A program made the translations under genes and the position numbers. Below, piece by piece: positions 43,446 through 55,757 of a DNA stretch of 64,000 nt; the first letter of the stretch is position 1; each line of letters opens with the position of its first letter. Below the pieces are notes generated by a model. The model ran no database searches and was not told where the DNA came from. It saw only the letters and a list, made by a program, of their open reading frames with translations. Source of the stretch: Corynebacterium yonathiae (GTDB lineage: Bacteria; Actinomycetota; Actinomycetes; Mycobacteriales; Mycobacteriaceae); contig NZ_JAKMUZ010000012.1 in the NCBI RefSeq assembly GCF_027570195.1, positions 26,769 to 90,768 on the forward strand, written 5' to 3'.

Positions 43446-43994
43446 CTATTCCGCGTTAGAAAAATCAAATTGGGTTAGGTCAATCCGCAGATTTTCTACA
43501 GTCGGCCAATCTTGCGGGATGGCAGTTCCCCGGAGCTTGCCGTGGTCGGCAGCCATGGCAACCGCTTCAGTTCCAAGTCGGAAATGCTGTGGTCCCTCTG
43601 CAAGGGCGTAGGCAATGAGCACATGCAGGCACTTCACACGATCCGGCATACCACCACCAGAGAAGTCGGTACCAAGATCTTCAATGTCATTTCGCTTGGC
43701 CAAGAAGTACTCGTGAGCGCGCTGGTAATCGGCAGCCAATTCCTCGTCCTCGCTCAGGCGGGCTTCCATCCACTTCATTACGTGGGCAACTTCCAAGCGT
43801 GAAGCTTCGGCCGTAAGCCGTGGGTCAGTGAGGTAGTAGAGGGTGGGGAACGGAGTGCCGTCGGCAAGCTTGGGCGCCGTCTTGATCACCGCAGGTTGTC
43901 CATCCGGCGTGCGATAAGAAACCTCCAGCACCCCGCGCGGAGTCCGGCCCAATTGCTCAGTTACTACAGCGATATCTGCATCAGTGACGGTCAT
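43446..43994 (-). CDS. DUF501 family protein
   Basis: A 182-residue protein matching the actinobacterial family next to ppx and eno (Rv1025 type). Typical stretches: LGRTPRGVLEVSYRTPDGQP, PTLYYLTDPRLTAEASRLEV, and GGGMPDRVKCLHVLIAYALA with a conserved Cys-His pair. It may be an enzyme but no activity is established. It lies between divIC (upstream, 8 bases) and ppx (downstream, 10 bases). Confidence 0.88.
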   Translation of the reverse strand: MTVTDADIAVVTEQLGRTPRGVLEVSYRTPDGQPAVIKTAPKLADGTPFPTLYYLTDPRLTAEASRLEVAHVMKWMEARLSEDEELAADYQRAHEYFLAKRNDIEDLGTDFSGGGMPDRVKCLHVLIAYALAEGPQHFRLGTEAVAMAADHGKLRGTAIPQDWPTVENLRIDLTQFDFSNAE

Positions 43995-44002
43995 GCGGAC
44001 AA

Positions 44003-44563
44003 TTATCGCACATCCGCATCCTCTTCCGGAGCCGGCTCAATGGGAAGATGATTTACCTGTTCGGATGGGGCTTCCTCCTCAGGCGGCTCGGCTACGGAAT
44101 CCCACAACACCTCGTACCATTCGCGAGAGTCCTCTTCTTTCTGGCCATCTGTAGTGAGCTGGTCATCCGGCTTAATCTGCGGATCAATAATGCGGTACGC
44201 AGTCTCCCCCTCGTCCACTACTCCGAATCGACGCCGTGCTTCCTGCTTGATGTACTCATCGGATTTATACTTATCAATCTTTTCCAGCAGGGCGGCTTTT
44301 TCATCCTGCTTTGCGGCAATTGACTCGTGAAGGCGGGCAATTTCAGACCGGCCATGGTAGTAGTTGCGCAGGGGGACAGCGATAGCCAATAAAACGACAA
44401 GGACGATAGCAACAATTACGCCCACACCGGCAATACTCATCCGGTCTGGCTTTTGTTTCTGCTTTAGCTGCGCACGTTGAGCTTTGCGGATATCCGCAGC
44501 ACGCGAGGCTACCGGAACCCTAGAGCGGCTCCGGTTTCGCTGCGTCTTCTTCTCACGTGCCAT
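44003..44563 (-). CDS. FtsB/DivIC-type septum formation initiator
   Basis: A 186-residue bitopic protein: a basic cytoplasmic N-terminus (about 1-42), one membrane segment (VGVIVAIVLVVLLAIAVPL), a periplasmic coiled coil (RSEIARLHESIAAKQDEKAA) and the conserved DEYIKQEARRRFGVVDEGE. It joins the FtsQ-FtsL divisome subcomplex. The acidic C-terminal tail is long. It heads the divIC-DUF501-ppx operon. Confidence 0.9.
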   Translation of the reverse strand: MAREKKTQRNRSRSRVPVASRAADIRKAQRAQLKQKQKPDRMSIAGVGVIVAIVLVVLLAIAVPLRNYYHGRSEIARLHESIAAKQDEKAALLEKIDKYKSDEYIKQEARRRFGVVDEGETAYRIIDPQIKPDDQLTTDGQKEEDSREWYEVLWDSVAEPPEEEAPSEQVNHLPIEPAPEEDADVR

Positions 44564-44661
44564 AGGTCTTTCATCCTAGCGTCGTCACTCCTGTAACAGG
44601 GACGTGGCACGCGCAGTTTGGGTACACTAAAAGAAATTCTCCCTCTCAGTAAGGAAATTTT

Positions 44662-45189
44662 ATGACCTTCAAGCGCCTCTTACCCGTTCTGACCGCCAGC
44701 CTACTCCTCGCCGGCTGTAGTCCCTCCGCCCAAGACGGCGAATATCCAGTGTACGGCGACGGCTACGACCTAAACACCAAAGACGGCATGGCCGACTACC
44801 TCAAGGAATATAAGACCCTGCCAGATGATTATATCGACCACGATGCTAAGGAACTAGACGGGAATAATAAGCCGGAGAGCTTTGAACCCAACGCAGCGTC
44901 CGTCAAAAAGGCCGGCGAAGTCACCTGTAAGAATGACGAATTGCTGCAAATCTCAAAGGACTATTTCCAGGGCGATACTGACAAGCTAGGTGAAGCTGTT
45001 ATGTCAGCAGGCGGACCCGAAGAAAAATATGGTGACGTTTTTGAGGCCCTCAACATCCCCGATGATGCACCTGATAATGACAAGTACATGGCCGCAGCGA
45101 TGACTCCCCTGGGTGCTGTTATGTCCTGTGGCGATGAGTTTAGCGATGAAGAACTGGAAAAAGTCGCGGCGTCCATGCACCCGAGCTAA
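44662..45189 (+). CDS. Lipoprotein, first of two tandem paralogues
   Basis: A 175-residue lipoprotein with signal peptide and lipobox LLLAGC (Cys19). The mature part shares a pattern with the next gene: YDLNTKDGMADYLKEY, FEPNAASVKKAGEVTCKNDE, then SCGDEFSDEELEKVAASM at the end. Two cysteines in the mature domain may form a disulfide. I do not recognise the family. A ribosome site (AAGGAA) precedes the ATG. Confidence 0.78.
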   Translation: MTFKRLLPVLTASLLLAGCSPSAQDGEYPVYGDGYDLNTKDGMADYLKEYKTLPDDYIDHDAKELDGNNKPESFEPNAASVKKAGEVTCKNDELLQISKDYFQGDTDKLGEAVMSAGGPEEKYGDVFEALNIPDDAPDNDKYMAAAMTPLGAVMSCGDEFSDEELEKVAASMHPS

Positions 45190-45226
45190 AGCCTCGAACA
45201 ATATTCTCCTCGCTCAAGGAATAGTC

Positions 45227-45799
45227 ATGCCCCTCAAGCGCCCACTTCCACTAGTAACCATCGGTACTCTACTCAGCGCCTGCAGCACTTCTGACCATGA
45301 GGAAGAATCTACCGTCCAGGCTGATTCCTCCACGACCAGCAGCTCGACCCCAACCGCCACAAGCAGAAGCTACGATCTCAATACCAAGAGCGGCTTCATC
45401 TACCACATCAAAGAGCACGGGACGATTCCGGACTATTATTTGAATATGTTCGGGGCGGGAGCCTCTGATGACGACGACGGGCCCACCAGCTACGATGTCA
45501 ATGCCACGTCCCTCAAGAAAGCCGGAAACGTCGCCTGCAAGGATGGTCCGATCTTGGACAATGGCAAATACTTGCTCTCCCACGGCGACAAGGCATTCGA
45601 GGAACTCGTTCCCGACTTTGCAGAATTCGATAGAAAATACGCGCCCATCTACGAAGCCTTTGACATGACAGCGGCCGCTCCCCTCCCCGACAAACTGTTT
45701 ACTATGTACATGGCTAGGGTCGGCTCTCTGGCCACATGCGGTAAGAAATTCGATGATGAAGAACTGGAGGCAATAGCCGACACTATTTTCAGCTATTAG
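45227..45799 (+). CDS. Lipoprotein, second tandem paralogue
   Basis: A 190-residue lipoprotein (lipobox LLSAC) with a Ser/Thr-rich linker. The domain repeats that of the upstream gene: YDLNTKSGFIYHIKEHGTIP, YDVNATSLKKAGNVACKDGP, CGKKFDDEELEAIAD. It starts at 45227 after CAAGGA, 37 bases behind the first gene, so the pair probably arose by tandem duplication and is cotranscribed. Function unknown; similarity between the two is limited outside the motifs. Confidence 0.75.
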   Translation: MPLKRPLPLVTIGTLLSACSTSDHEEESTVQADSSTTSSSTPTATSRSYDLNTKSGFIYHIKEHGTIPDYYLNMFGAGASDDDDGPTSYDVNATSLKKAGNVACKDGPILDNGKYLLSHGDKAFEELVPDFAEFDRKYAPIYEAFDMTAAAPLPDKLFTMYMARVGSLATCGKKFDDEELEAIADTIFSY

Positions 45800-45918
45800 C
45801 GCCCCTGATATTTCACACATTTTTTCGCTGATAGCCCTGCCAATGCTGACGCAAACTCTTATACTGGTGAACATAAATTCGATTGGGTGTGCGATTTATT
45901 CCAGAGGGGGACCATTCC

Positions 45919-48418
<2,500 letters not shown>

Positions 48419-48450
48419 TCAATTGTGACAGAAAACTTTGCTGTGTGACA

Positions 48451-49212
48451 CTACTTGGCTCTCTGCGGAACCGAGTAGGCATTAGCTGCGTGTGCAACTT
48501 TCTGCAAATACTCGCTGGACTGATTGTAATTCAGGACCGCTTCCTGCCACTGATCCGGATCAGAGAGATCTCTGTCACCAAAGCACAGAAGGCCAGCGGC
48601 GCCGAGTGCGGCGTCATCAATTTGATTGGGATCTGCCTTGCCGTCACCATTGGCATCGGCACCTACCGCTTGCCACGTAGTGGGGATGAATTGCATGGGT
48701 CCGACCGCGCGATCGTATTCGGAGTCCCCATCGATTTCACCGTTGTCGGTATCTGGGGTGTGAGCCGTATTGTTCAATCCATCGAGGGCAATGCCGTTTA
48801 TGGGGGGCTGGGGGTAGCCGGCGTCGTCAAGCTTGGAGGATTTAAACCAATTGCCGTTATAGGTACCGTGGCGGGTTTCGACGAAGCCCAGTCCGGCAAG
48901 GGTATTCCACCGCAGATGACAATTGGGCCACTTTTGCTGAGCAATGAGCTCAGCATTGCCATAGGAGCGCAGGGCTGCCGGCGGGATACCGGTTTCCTCG
49001 GCTAGGTCAGCGGCCCAGTAAGTGAGCTTATCCGCGGTGCGGCCGGGGGCATTGACGTCAATATGTGCGACCTCCTTGCCTTCCACGGGCGGAATACTGT
49101 CCGGTACAGGCTGCTGAGAACTACCGTGTCCCGTCAACAGCCATACCACTAGCGCGATAATCACGACTATGGCCACCCCACAGCCCCCGAATATCTGCAC
49201 CAGCCTCTTCAT
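48451..49212 (-). CDS. Membrane-anchored lytic transglycosylase (SLT fold)
   Basis: A 253-residue protein with an N-terminal membrane segment (CGVAIVVIIALVVWLL) and an extracytoplasmic transglycosylase domain. LAGLGFVETRHGTYNG holds the catalytic Glu; YDRAVGPMQFIPTTWQAVGAD and AVLNYNQSSEYL are family motifs. Calcium-binding-like DANGDGKADPNQ is present. It cleaves peptidoglycan glycan strands, and the position next to mazG and eno matches the mycobacterial LpqU locus. Confidence 0.9.
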   Translation of the reverse strand: MKRLVQIFGGCGVAIVVIIALVVWLLTGHGSSQQPVPDSIPPVEGKEVAHIDVNAPGRTADKLTYWAADLAEETGIPPAALRSYGNAELIAQQKWPNCHLRWNTLAGLGFVETRHGTYNGNWFKSSKLDDAGYPQPPINGIALDGLNNTAHTPDTDNGEIDGDSEYDRAVGPMQFIPTTWQAVGADANGDGKADPNQIDDAALGAAGLLCFGDRDLSDPDQWQEAVLNYNQSSEYLQKVAHAANAYSVPQRAK

Positions 49213-49223
49213 GAGAAGCCATC

Positions 49224-49811
49224 CTACATTCCCTTGCCTTCACGCCACAGCCGCTCTTGCGTGTCGACGTCGACTATCTCCGTTGTGCCATCAAATAGGT
49301 ACGGGGCACGGGCGCGCATCTTGGTGACGAAGCTCTGGGCGACGTCGTCAAGCGAAAAGGTAGAGATTTCCGCATGGAAAAGTACCTGCAGGAAGATATC
49401 GCCCAATTCCTTGAGCATCTCGCTTTCCGGTTCATGGTTGCGCACAGCCCAGACGAATTCGGCGGATTCTTCTTCGAGATAAGGCAGGAGCGAGGCGTGA
49501 GTTTGCTCGCGCTCCCACTCACCGATGCGCCGCGCGGTGGCCATAGTCTGGCGCGCCTGCATGACTGGATCAGCGAGGGATTCAGCGCGAATGACGGGCT
49601 CGCCGGTTGCAAGGCGGGCGCGAGTTTCGGGATCGTGTTCATCGGTGCTGACCAAGGTTCCGATGGCGTCCTCCCCCACCAGGAGATCGGAAAAATTCCA
49701 CCGCACGGACACCGGCACCTCACCGGTGAAAATAACAGGGCCACGCAACTTCCCGTGTGCCTGCATGGGGATCATGGTGGGCCAGCGTTCATCGAGCAAC
49801 AGCACAGTCAT
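49224..49811 (-). CDS. mazG: MazG-type nucleotide pyrophosphohydrolase
   Basis: About 195 residues; hydrolyses (d)NTPs to monophosphates and PPi. The MazG core has LEEESAEFVWAV and MLKELGDIFLQVLFHAEI, with the Glu/Asp metal ligands, and the C-terminal FVTKMRARAPYLFDG is typical. Residues 1-95 form an actinobacterial extension. The ATG at 49811 is preferred over a GTG two codons earlier. It reads in the same direction as the transglycosylase gene, 11 bases upstream of it. Confidence 0.88.
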   Translation of the reverse strand: MTVLLLDERWPTMIPMQAHGKLRGPVIFTGEVPVSVRWNFSDLLVGEDAIGTLVSTDEHDPETRARLATGEPVIRAESLADPVMQARQTMATARRIGEWEREQTHASLLPYLEEESAEFVWAVRNHEPESEMLKELGDIFLQVLFHAEISTFSLDDVAQSFVTKMRARAPYLFDGTTEIVDVDTQERLWREGKGM

Positions 49812-49868
49812 GTGCACAAAGTCTAGCCCGAGTTCCCATTATGGGGCTATTCAAGGTATTTTAGGCCA

Positions 49869-51344
49869 ATGACCTCCAGCCAGACTAAATCCCACTCCGT
49901 GACGTTGTGGACCCTCGTCGCGCTGATTATCGGATCCACCGTGGGCGCGGGAATTTTCTCGCTGCCCCAAAACATTGCCTCCGTTGCCGGCCCAGGCGCG
50001 ATGCTCATTGGCTGGCTGGTCGCGGGCGTCGGCATGCTTTCTGTAGCTTTTGTTTTCCAGATTTTGGCCCGCCGCAAGCCGCACCTTGATTCTGGCGTTT
50101 ATTCTTATGTGCGCGCCGGCTTGGGCGATTTTATTGGTTTTACCTCCGGCTGGGGCTATTGGCTGGGCTCCGTTATGGCGCAGGTAGGGTATGCCACCCT
50201 CTTTTTCAATACGGTAGGCCATTACCTGCCGCTTTTCGACGCCGACCATTACTGGACCTCCGCCATTGCCGTCTCCCTACTTTCTTGGGGCATCTTCGCA
50301 GTGCTTGCCCGTGGCCTCAAGCAGGCCGCGTTTATGAACCTCATCACCACGATTGCCAAGATTGTGCCCATCCTGGCCTTTGTGGTGCTCATTGCCTTTC
50401 TTGGATTCAGCTGGGATACATTCACCTTGGACTTCTGGGGGCGCGCTTCCGAAGCCAGCGTCTTCGAGCAGGTCCAGGGAATCATGCTCTTTACCGTGTG
50501 GGTCTTTATCGGTGTTGAGGGCGCCTCCGTCTATTCCAAGCAGGCCGCTAAGCGCACCGATGTTGGCCGCGCGACCGTGATTGGGTTCTTCTCCGTGCTG
50601 GCGCTGTTGGTGTCTGTGTCTACCTTAAGCTTTGGCGTCATGACCAAGGAAGAACTAGCCGCGCTACCAGATAATTCCATGGCTTCTGTGCTCACTGAAG
50701 TTATCGGCCCCTGGGGCGGCGCACTAGTGTCCATCGGGCTGTGCTTGTCGGTATTAGGTGCCTACGTGTCCTGGCAGATGTTATGCGCCGAACCCATCGT
50801 GATGATGGCCATCGATGGCCTGATCCCCCGCCGCATTGGCACCATCAACGTGGCGGGTGCGCCGTGGGTAGCACAGCTAATTTCCACGATGGCCATCCAG
50901 CTATTCATCATCGTCTTCTACCTCAACGAGGCGTCTTATAACGCCATGGTGCAGCTAGCGACCATCATGTATCTGCTACCGTATATCTTTTCTTCCCTGT
51001 ACCTATTGCTTCTGACGTTGCGTGGCAAGGGGCTGTCTCACCCGCAGGCGGGCATCAAGTTCGATCTTTCCGGACCAGAGGTAAACCGCAAGGAAAATCG
51101 CAAGCACTTGATGATCTCTTTGCTCGCGTTCATCTATTCCCTGTGGCTGATTTACGCGGCCGATCCCGTCTACGTCCTCCTCGGCGCGCTGGCCGTAGTA
51201 CCCGGCCTTATCCCCTATGTCGGTACCCGTTTGTGGAAGAAGGAACGCATTTTTAACACGTTCGAGTGGTGCGTGGTGGCCATTGTCTTGGCCGGTGCCG
51301 CCGCCGCCATTTGGGGCTTGAGCACCGGCTGGCTCACGCTCTAG
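49869..51344 (+). CDS. Basic amino-acid permease/antiporter (LysI/ArcD-like APC transporter)
   Basis: A 491-residue protein with about 12-13 membrane segments, of the APA subfamily of APC transporters. LIIGSTVGAGIFSLPQNIAS is the substrate-binding TM1 motif, and MLFTVWVFIGVEGASVYSKQA in TM6 is characteristic of arginine/ornithine and lysine carriers. The substrate is probably lysine or arginine. It ends one base before the convergent mfd gene. Confidence 0.85.
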   Translation: MTSSQTKSHSVTLWTLVALIIGSTVGAGIFSLPQNIASVAGPGAMLIGWLVAGVGMLSVAFVFQILARRKPHLDSGVYSYVRAGLGDFIGFTSGWGYWLGSVMAQVGYATLFFNTVGHYLPLFDADHYWTSAIAVSLLSWGIFAVLARGLKQAAFMNLITTIAKIVPILAFVVLIAFLGFSWDTFTLDFWGRASEASVFEQVQGIMLFTVWVFIGVEGASVYSKQAAKRTDVGRATVIGFFSVLALLVSVSTLSFGVMTKEELAALPDNSMASVLTEVIGPWGGALVSIGLCLSVLGAYVSWQMLCAEPIVMMAIDGLIPRRIGTINVAGAPWVAQLISTMAIQLFIIVFYLNEASYNAMVQLATIMYLLPYIFSSLYLLLLTLRGKGLSHPQAGIKFDLSGPEVNRKENRKHLMISLLAFIYSLWLIYAADPVYVLLGALAVVPGLIPYVGTRLWKKERIFNTFEWCVVAIVLAGAAAAIWGLSTGWLTL

Positions 51345-54300
51345 CTACTCCCCTACGCTCACCACCTTCGAGGAGCTGGGTTGGGCGCCGCTGACGTTGA
51401 CGGGAGCGACGTCGAAAAGCGCGCTCAAGAAATCCGCCGCCCATTGAATGAGCTCGGTATCGCGCAGCTTCGGCGAGGTAACATTGCGCCCCGCCTTCGG
51501 GAACGGCACATTGATGGCCTTCGCCGCCGCGCGGAAGCTGGATCCCGGATACAGTCGCTTAAGTCGCACCTGCTTGGAGTCCGGCAGCTCCACTGGGTGG
51601 AACTTGATGCGGGTACCTTGCACGGTGATATCCGATACCCCGGCGCGGCGCGCCTGGTGGCGCAGGCGGGCTACCGAAAGCAGGCGCAGGACCTCTTGTG
51701 GCAGCGGACCGAAGCGGTCTTCCATTTCCTCGATAATGGCCTTGAGATCGTCATTATCCTGCGAGGCCGCAAGCTTGCGGTAGACCTCCAGGCGCAGGCG
51801 CTCAGAATCGATATAAGCCTCTGGGATATGCGCGTCCACGGGGAGATCGATACGGATTTCTTTCGGCCCCTTATCCGTCACGGTAGGAGCTTCGCCGCGA
51901 GCGAGAGATTTGAAGGTTTCTACCGCCTCGCCAACAAGGCGGACGTAAAGGTCGAAGCCAACGCCGGCAATGTGGCCGGACTGCTGGGCGCCGAGCACGT
52001 TACCGGCACCACGCATCTCCAAATCCTTCATGGCTACTGCCATACCCGCACCAAGGTCATTGTTTTGAGCGATGGTGGCTAGGCGGTCATAGGAGGTTTC
52101 CGTAAGCGTAGCCCCCTTCGGGTACAGGAAGTAGGCATAGCCGCGCTCACGGGAACGGCCCACACGCCCGCGCAGCTGGTGCAGCTGGGACAGGCCCATA
52201 TGGTGGGCGTTTTCCACAATGAGGGTATTGGCGTTGGCGATATCCAAGCCGGTTTCCACGATGGTGGTACACACCAGAACGTCATACTCGCGGTCCCAAA
52301 AGCCCTGGACGGTCTGCTCCAGCACTTCCTCGTTCATCTGGCCGTGCGCGACGACGATGCGGGCCTCAGGTACCAAGTCACGCAGCTCGCGGGCCTTCTT
52401 TTCAATATCAGAGACTTTATTGTGGATGAAGAAGGTTTGACCATCGCGCAGCAGCTCGCGGCGGATGGCAGCCGCAACCTGTTTATCCTCATAGGCGCCA
52501 ACGTAAGTCAGCACTGGGTGGCGGTCTTCTGGAGGGGTCAAAATGGTAGACATCTCGCGGATACCGGCCATCGACATCTCCAGGGTGCGCGGAATAGGCG
52601 TAGCGGACATGGTGAGCACGTCCACGCTGGATTTAAGAGCCTTGATGTGTTCCTTGTGCTCCACGCCAAATCGCTGCTCCTCGTCCACGACGATGAGACC
52701 GAGATTCTTCCAGTGCACGCCGGTCTGCAGGAGGCGATGCGTGCCGACGACGATATCGACACTGCCGTCGGCCAATCCCTGGAAGACTTCCTTGGCTTCC
52801 TTCTTTGAGGTAAAGCGCGAGAGCACCTCAATCTTGACGGGGAATCCGGTCATGCGCTCGCTGAAGGTATCAAAGTGCTGTTGCGCCAACAGCGTGGTGG
52901 GCACCAAAACGGCAACCTGCATACCGTCTTGCACGGCCTTAAAGGCAGCGCGGATGGCCACCTCGGTTTTGCCATAGCCCACGTCGCCAACGACGACGCG
53001 ATCCATCGGCACCGTGGACTCCATATCGTGCTTGACGGCGTCGATAGCAAGCATCTGGTCCTCGGTTTCGACGAAGGGGAAATTATCCTCCATCTCCGCC
53101 TGCCATGGATTATCCGGGGCGAACTGGTGACCCGGCGCGGCCTGACGCTTGGCGTAGAGCTCTACCAGCTCACCAGCGATTTCGCGCACCGCGGCGCGCG
53201 CCTTCTTCTTGGTGTTCTTCCAATCGGAACCACCCATCTTGGAAAGGTGGGGCGATTCGCCTCCGGTGTATTTACTCAGCAGATCTAGCGAGTCCATGGG
53301 GACCCAAAGCTGATCGGCGGGCTGACCGCGTTTGGAGGGGGCGTATTCGAGAACAATATATTCGCGGCGGCTGGTTTCATCGCCGGATTGGATGGTGCGC
53401 TCGGCCATCTTTAAAAATTTGCCGATGCCGTGGGGTTCGTGCACCACAAAATCGCCCTGTTTTAGGGCAAGCGGGTCGACCTTATTGCGGCGCTTGGCAG
53501 GGCGCCTTTTTGCTTCGGCAATATCGCCTACGCGGTTGCCAGTCAGGTCGGTTTCGGTGACGACAACCAGTGGGAGGGCCTCAGCATCCTTTGGCTTTTT
53601 CACCTTGGGGAACACCAAGCCGGCGTGGCTCAGAGCTTGGTAGAGAGTAACTTCCCCCGCGCTAGGTTCCCAGCCAGGGGTAGCAATCTTAGTGCGGATA
53701 CCTTTTTCCGCGAAGCGATCCACCATGCGTTTGATAGCGCCCTGCGCCGGAGCGATGAAGGCTGCGCGGCCGCCGGCATTGGTATGCGCGAGCAGTTGGG
53801 CCATCATGGCGTCGATCTCTTCAATATTGCCGCGCGGGGTGGGCCCTGGCTCGAATTCGAGTGGGAGGGTCTCCTCCTCTGGGGCAGCGAGCATTCCCGG
53901 TGGGGAGAAGGTCCACAAAGGCAGGCCGGACTCGTGGATGGAAACCTCGAGCGATTCATAGGAGCGGTAGCTCGAGGCCTCGGTATCGAGTCCTTCGGTT
54001 GCCAACGGGCCATCAGCACCCATGGCCGCGGCTTCCCATCCAGCAGCCAGGAATTCAGCATCGGTCTTTTCTAGATCCGCGACGCGGCGGCGAATCTTTT
54101 CCGGGCCGACCATCACCACGTGGGTGGTGGGGCGGAGGAACTCGGGAAGGGTGATCATGGGGGCGTCGGAAAGCGCGGGCAGGAGAGCTTCCATGCCCTC
54201 GGCCGGAATGTGCTCACTAACCTTGGTCAAAAGCTCCACCAAGGCGGGATTGCCCGGGTGCTTGACCGCGAGATCGGCCGCGCGTGCTGCGATGGTATCC

Positions 54301-54986
54301 GTAATGGGAAGCTCCCGGGCCGGGAAAATATCTACGCGGCCCATCTCGATTTCTGGGATAGTGCGCTGGTCGGCCACGGAAAACTGGCGAATATCGGTAA
54401 TCTCATCGCCCCAAAACTCCACGCGGACCGGATAATCCAGCGTGGTGGGGAAAATATCAATAATGCCGCCGCGAGTGGCATATTCGCCGCGCTTGGCCAC
54501 CATGTCCACGTGCTTATAAGCGCGGAACTCGAGCTCACGGACCACCTCATCAAAGTCGTACTCCTGCTCTTCTTCGAGACAAACGGGAGTACGGCCTTCT
54601 ACATCCTTGAGAATGGGCTGGGAAAGTCCGCGGGCAGCGGTAACAATGACCTGCAGGCTACCGAGGTTGTGTATCACCTCGGCACGGCGGCCAATGATGT
54701 CTACGCCAGGGCTCAGACGCTCATGCGGCAGTGTCTCCCATGCGGGGAACATGGCCACTTTCTCCCCCAGCATCGCCGTTAGCTCCGCCGTGAGATCTTC
54801 CGCCTCACGGCTAGTGGCGGTCACCACGAGCACTGGGGCATGATGGGCCAAAGTGCCCAGGGCCCACGGCCGAGACTGATCCAAGCCGGTGATGTGGAGA
54901 TCTTCCCCCACATGGGAAATCATGCCCTTAAGCTTGGGGTCCGAGGCCGCTACCTTGAGCAGGCCAGCCAGCATTGGGGTCGCCAT
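51345..54986 (-). CDS. mfd: Transcription-repair coupling factor
   Basis: A 1213-residue ATP-dependent translocase that removes stalled RNA polymerase and recruits UvrA. An N-terminal UvrB-like region (about 1-400) is followed by the RNA-polymerase interaction domain (LKQGDFVVHEPHGIGKFLKM), helicase domains with Walker A GDVGYGKTEVA, Walker B VVDEEQRFG and LTMSATPIPRTLEM, and the C-terminal TRCF domain. Length is normal. The start ATG at 54986 directly abuts the stop of the upstream TetR gene, suggesting coupling. Confidence 0.97.
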   Translation of the reverse strand: MATPMLAGLLKVAASDPKLKGMISHVGEDLHITGLDQSRPWALGTLAHHAPVLVVTATSREAEDLTAELTAMLGEKVAMFPAWETLPHERLSPGVDIIGRRAEVIHNLGSLQVIVTAARGLSQPILKDVEGRTPVCLEEEQEYDFDEVVRELEFRAYKHVDMVAKRGEYATRGGIIDIFPTTLDYPVRVEFWGDEITDIRQFSVADQRTIPEIEMGRVDIFPARELPITDTIAARAADLAVKHPGNPALVELLTKVSEHIPAEGMEALLPALSDAPMITLPEFLRPTTHVVMVGPEKIRRRVADLEKTDAEFLAAGWEAAAMGADGPLATEGLDTEASSYRSYESLEVSIHESGLPLWTFSPPGMLAAPEEETLPLEFEPGPTPRGNIEEIDAMMAQLLAHTNAGGRAAFIAPAQGAIKRMVDRFAEKGIRTKIATPGWEPSAGEVTLYQALSHAGLVFPKVKKPKDAEALPLVVVTETDLTGNRVGDIAEAKRRPAKRRNKVDPLALKQGDFVVHEPHGIGKFLKMAERTIQSGDETSRREYIVLEYAPSKRGQPADQLWVPMDSLDLLSKYTGGESPHLSKMGGSDWKNTKKKARAAVREIAGELVELYAKRQAAPGHQFAPDNPWQAEMEDNFPFVETEDQMLAIDAVKHDMESTVPMDRVVVGDVGYGKTEVAIRAAFKAVQDGMQVAVLVPTTLLAQQHFDTFSERMTGFPVKIEVLSRFTSKKEAKEVFQGLADGSVDIVVGTHRLLQTGVHWKNLGLIVVDEEQRFGVEHKEHIKALKSSVDVLTMSATPIPRTLEMSMAGIREMSTILTPPEDRHPVLTYVGAYEDKQVAAAIRRELLRDGQTFFIHNKVSDIEKKARELRDLVPEARIVVAHGQMNEEVLEQTVQGFWDREYDVLVCTTIVETGLDIANANTLIVENAHHMGLSQLHQLRGRVGRSRERGYAYFLYPKGATLTETSYDRLATIAQNNDLGAGMAVAMKDLEMRGAGNVLGAQQSGHIAGVGFDLYVRLVGEAVETFKSLARGEAPTVTDKGPKEIRIDLPVDAHIPEAYIDSERLRLEVYRKLAASQDNDDLKAIIEEMEDRFGPLPQEVLRLLSVARLRHQARRAGVSDITVQGTRIKFHPVELPDSKQVRLKRLYPGSSFRAAAKAINVPFPKAGRNVTSPKLRDTELIQWAADFLSALFDVAPVNVSGAQPSSSKVVSVGE

Positions 54987-55592
54987 CTATTTGCCTCCTA
55001 GCTTGGGCTTTACTTCCATACCGGACAAACCGTTCCAGCATAGATTGACAATATGCGTGGCGACGACTTCCTTGTCCGGGTTGCGCTCATCCAGCCACCA
55101 TTGCGCCGTGGTAGAAACCATTCCCACCAATGCTTGGCCATAAATATCTGCCAAATCTGGATCGATGCCTCGGTGCTCGAAAGCTTCCCGCAGGATATAA
55201 GACACCTGTCCCACTGCGGAATTCAACAGTGTGGAGAAACTGCGTTCATCGCCTGGCTTGGCATCGCGCACCAGGATGAGGAATCCATCGGTTTCTTCCT
55301 CAACATAGGTCAAGATGGCCATGACGGCCTGCTCGATGCGTTCGCGCCAGCTGCCATTTTCCAAAGAATCAGTAATGACCTTTTCCAGGGCCAACATCTC
55401 GCGGTCAATGACGACCGCGTAGAGGCCTTCCTTGCCCCCAAAATGCTCATAGACAACGGGCTTGGATACCCCAGCGCGAGCCGCGATCTCTTCGACACTG
55501 GCCCCTTCAAACCCTAATTCCGCAAATGCGGTGCGTCCGATGGAAATGAGTTGTTCGCGGCGTTCCCGGCCGGTCATCCTTTGTCGAGCCAT
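54987..55592 (-). CDS. TetR-family regulator upstream of mfd
   Basis: A 201-residue regulator. The N-terminal helix-turn-helix is RTAFAELGFEGASVEEIAAR plus AGVSKPVVYEHFGGKEGLY, and the C-terminal ligand domain follows. The position beside mfd matches mycobacterial Rv1019. The ATG at 55592 (MARQRMTGRERREQLI) is preferred; a GTG 24 bases upstream is possible. It may autoregulate and coregulate mfd; the ligand is unknown. Confidence 0.88.
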   Translation of the reverse strand: MARQRMTGRERREQLISIGRTAFAELGFEGASVEEIAARAGVSKPVVYEHFGGKEGLYAVVIDREMLALEKVITDSLENGSWRERIEQAVMAILTYVEEETDGFLILVRDAKPGDERSFSTLLNSAVGQVSYILREAFEHRGIDPDLADIYGQALVGMVSTTAQWWLDERNPDKEVVATHIVNLCWNGLSGMEVKPKLGGK

Positions 55593-55674
55593 GCCCTCTA
55601 CCCTATCCTTTGCCACGCAATTTGTGATTTACCCGGGGGCGTCAGGTACGCTATGCCTACAGCATTCGCTGTGT

Positions 55675-55746
55675 TTCCCCATGGTGTAATCGGCAACACT
55701 ACGGTTTTTGGTACCGTCATTCTAGGTTCGAGTCCTGGTGGGGAAG
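55675..55746 (+). tRNA. tRNA-Gln (anticodon TTG)
   Basis: The 72-base gene folds as a cloverleaf: acceptor TTCCCCA/TGGGGAA, D-arm GTGT/ACAC, anticodon stem ACGGT/ACCGT with loop TTTTGGT (anticodon TTG), and T-arm CTAGG TTCGAGT CCTGG. The discriminator base is G and CCA is not encoded. Phage genes begin just downstream, so its 3' end is a likely integration site. Confidence 0.93.
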
Positions 55747-55757
55747 CTTTTTCATGT

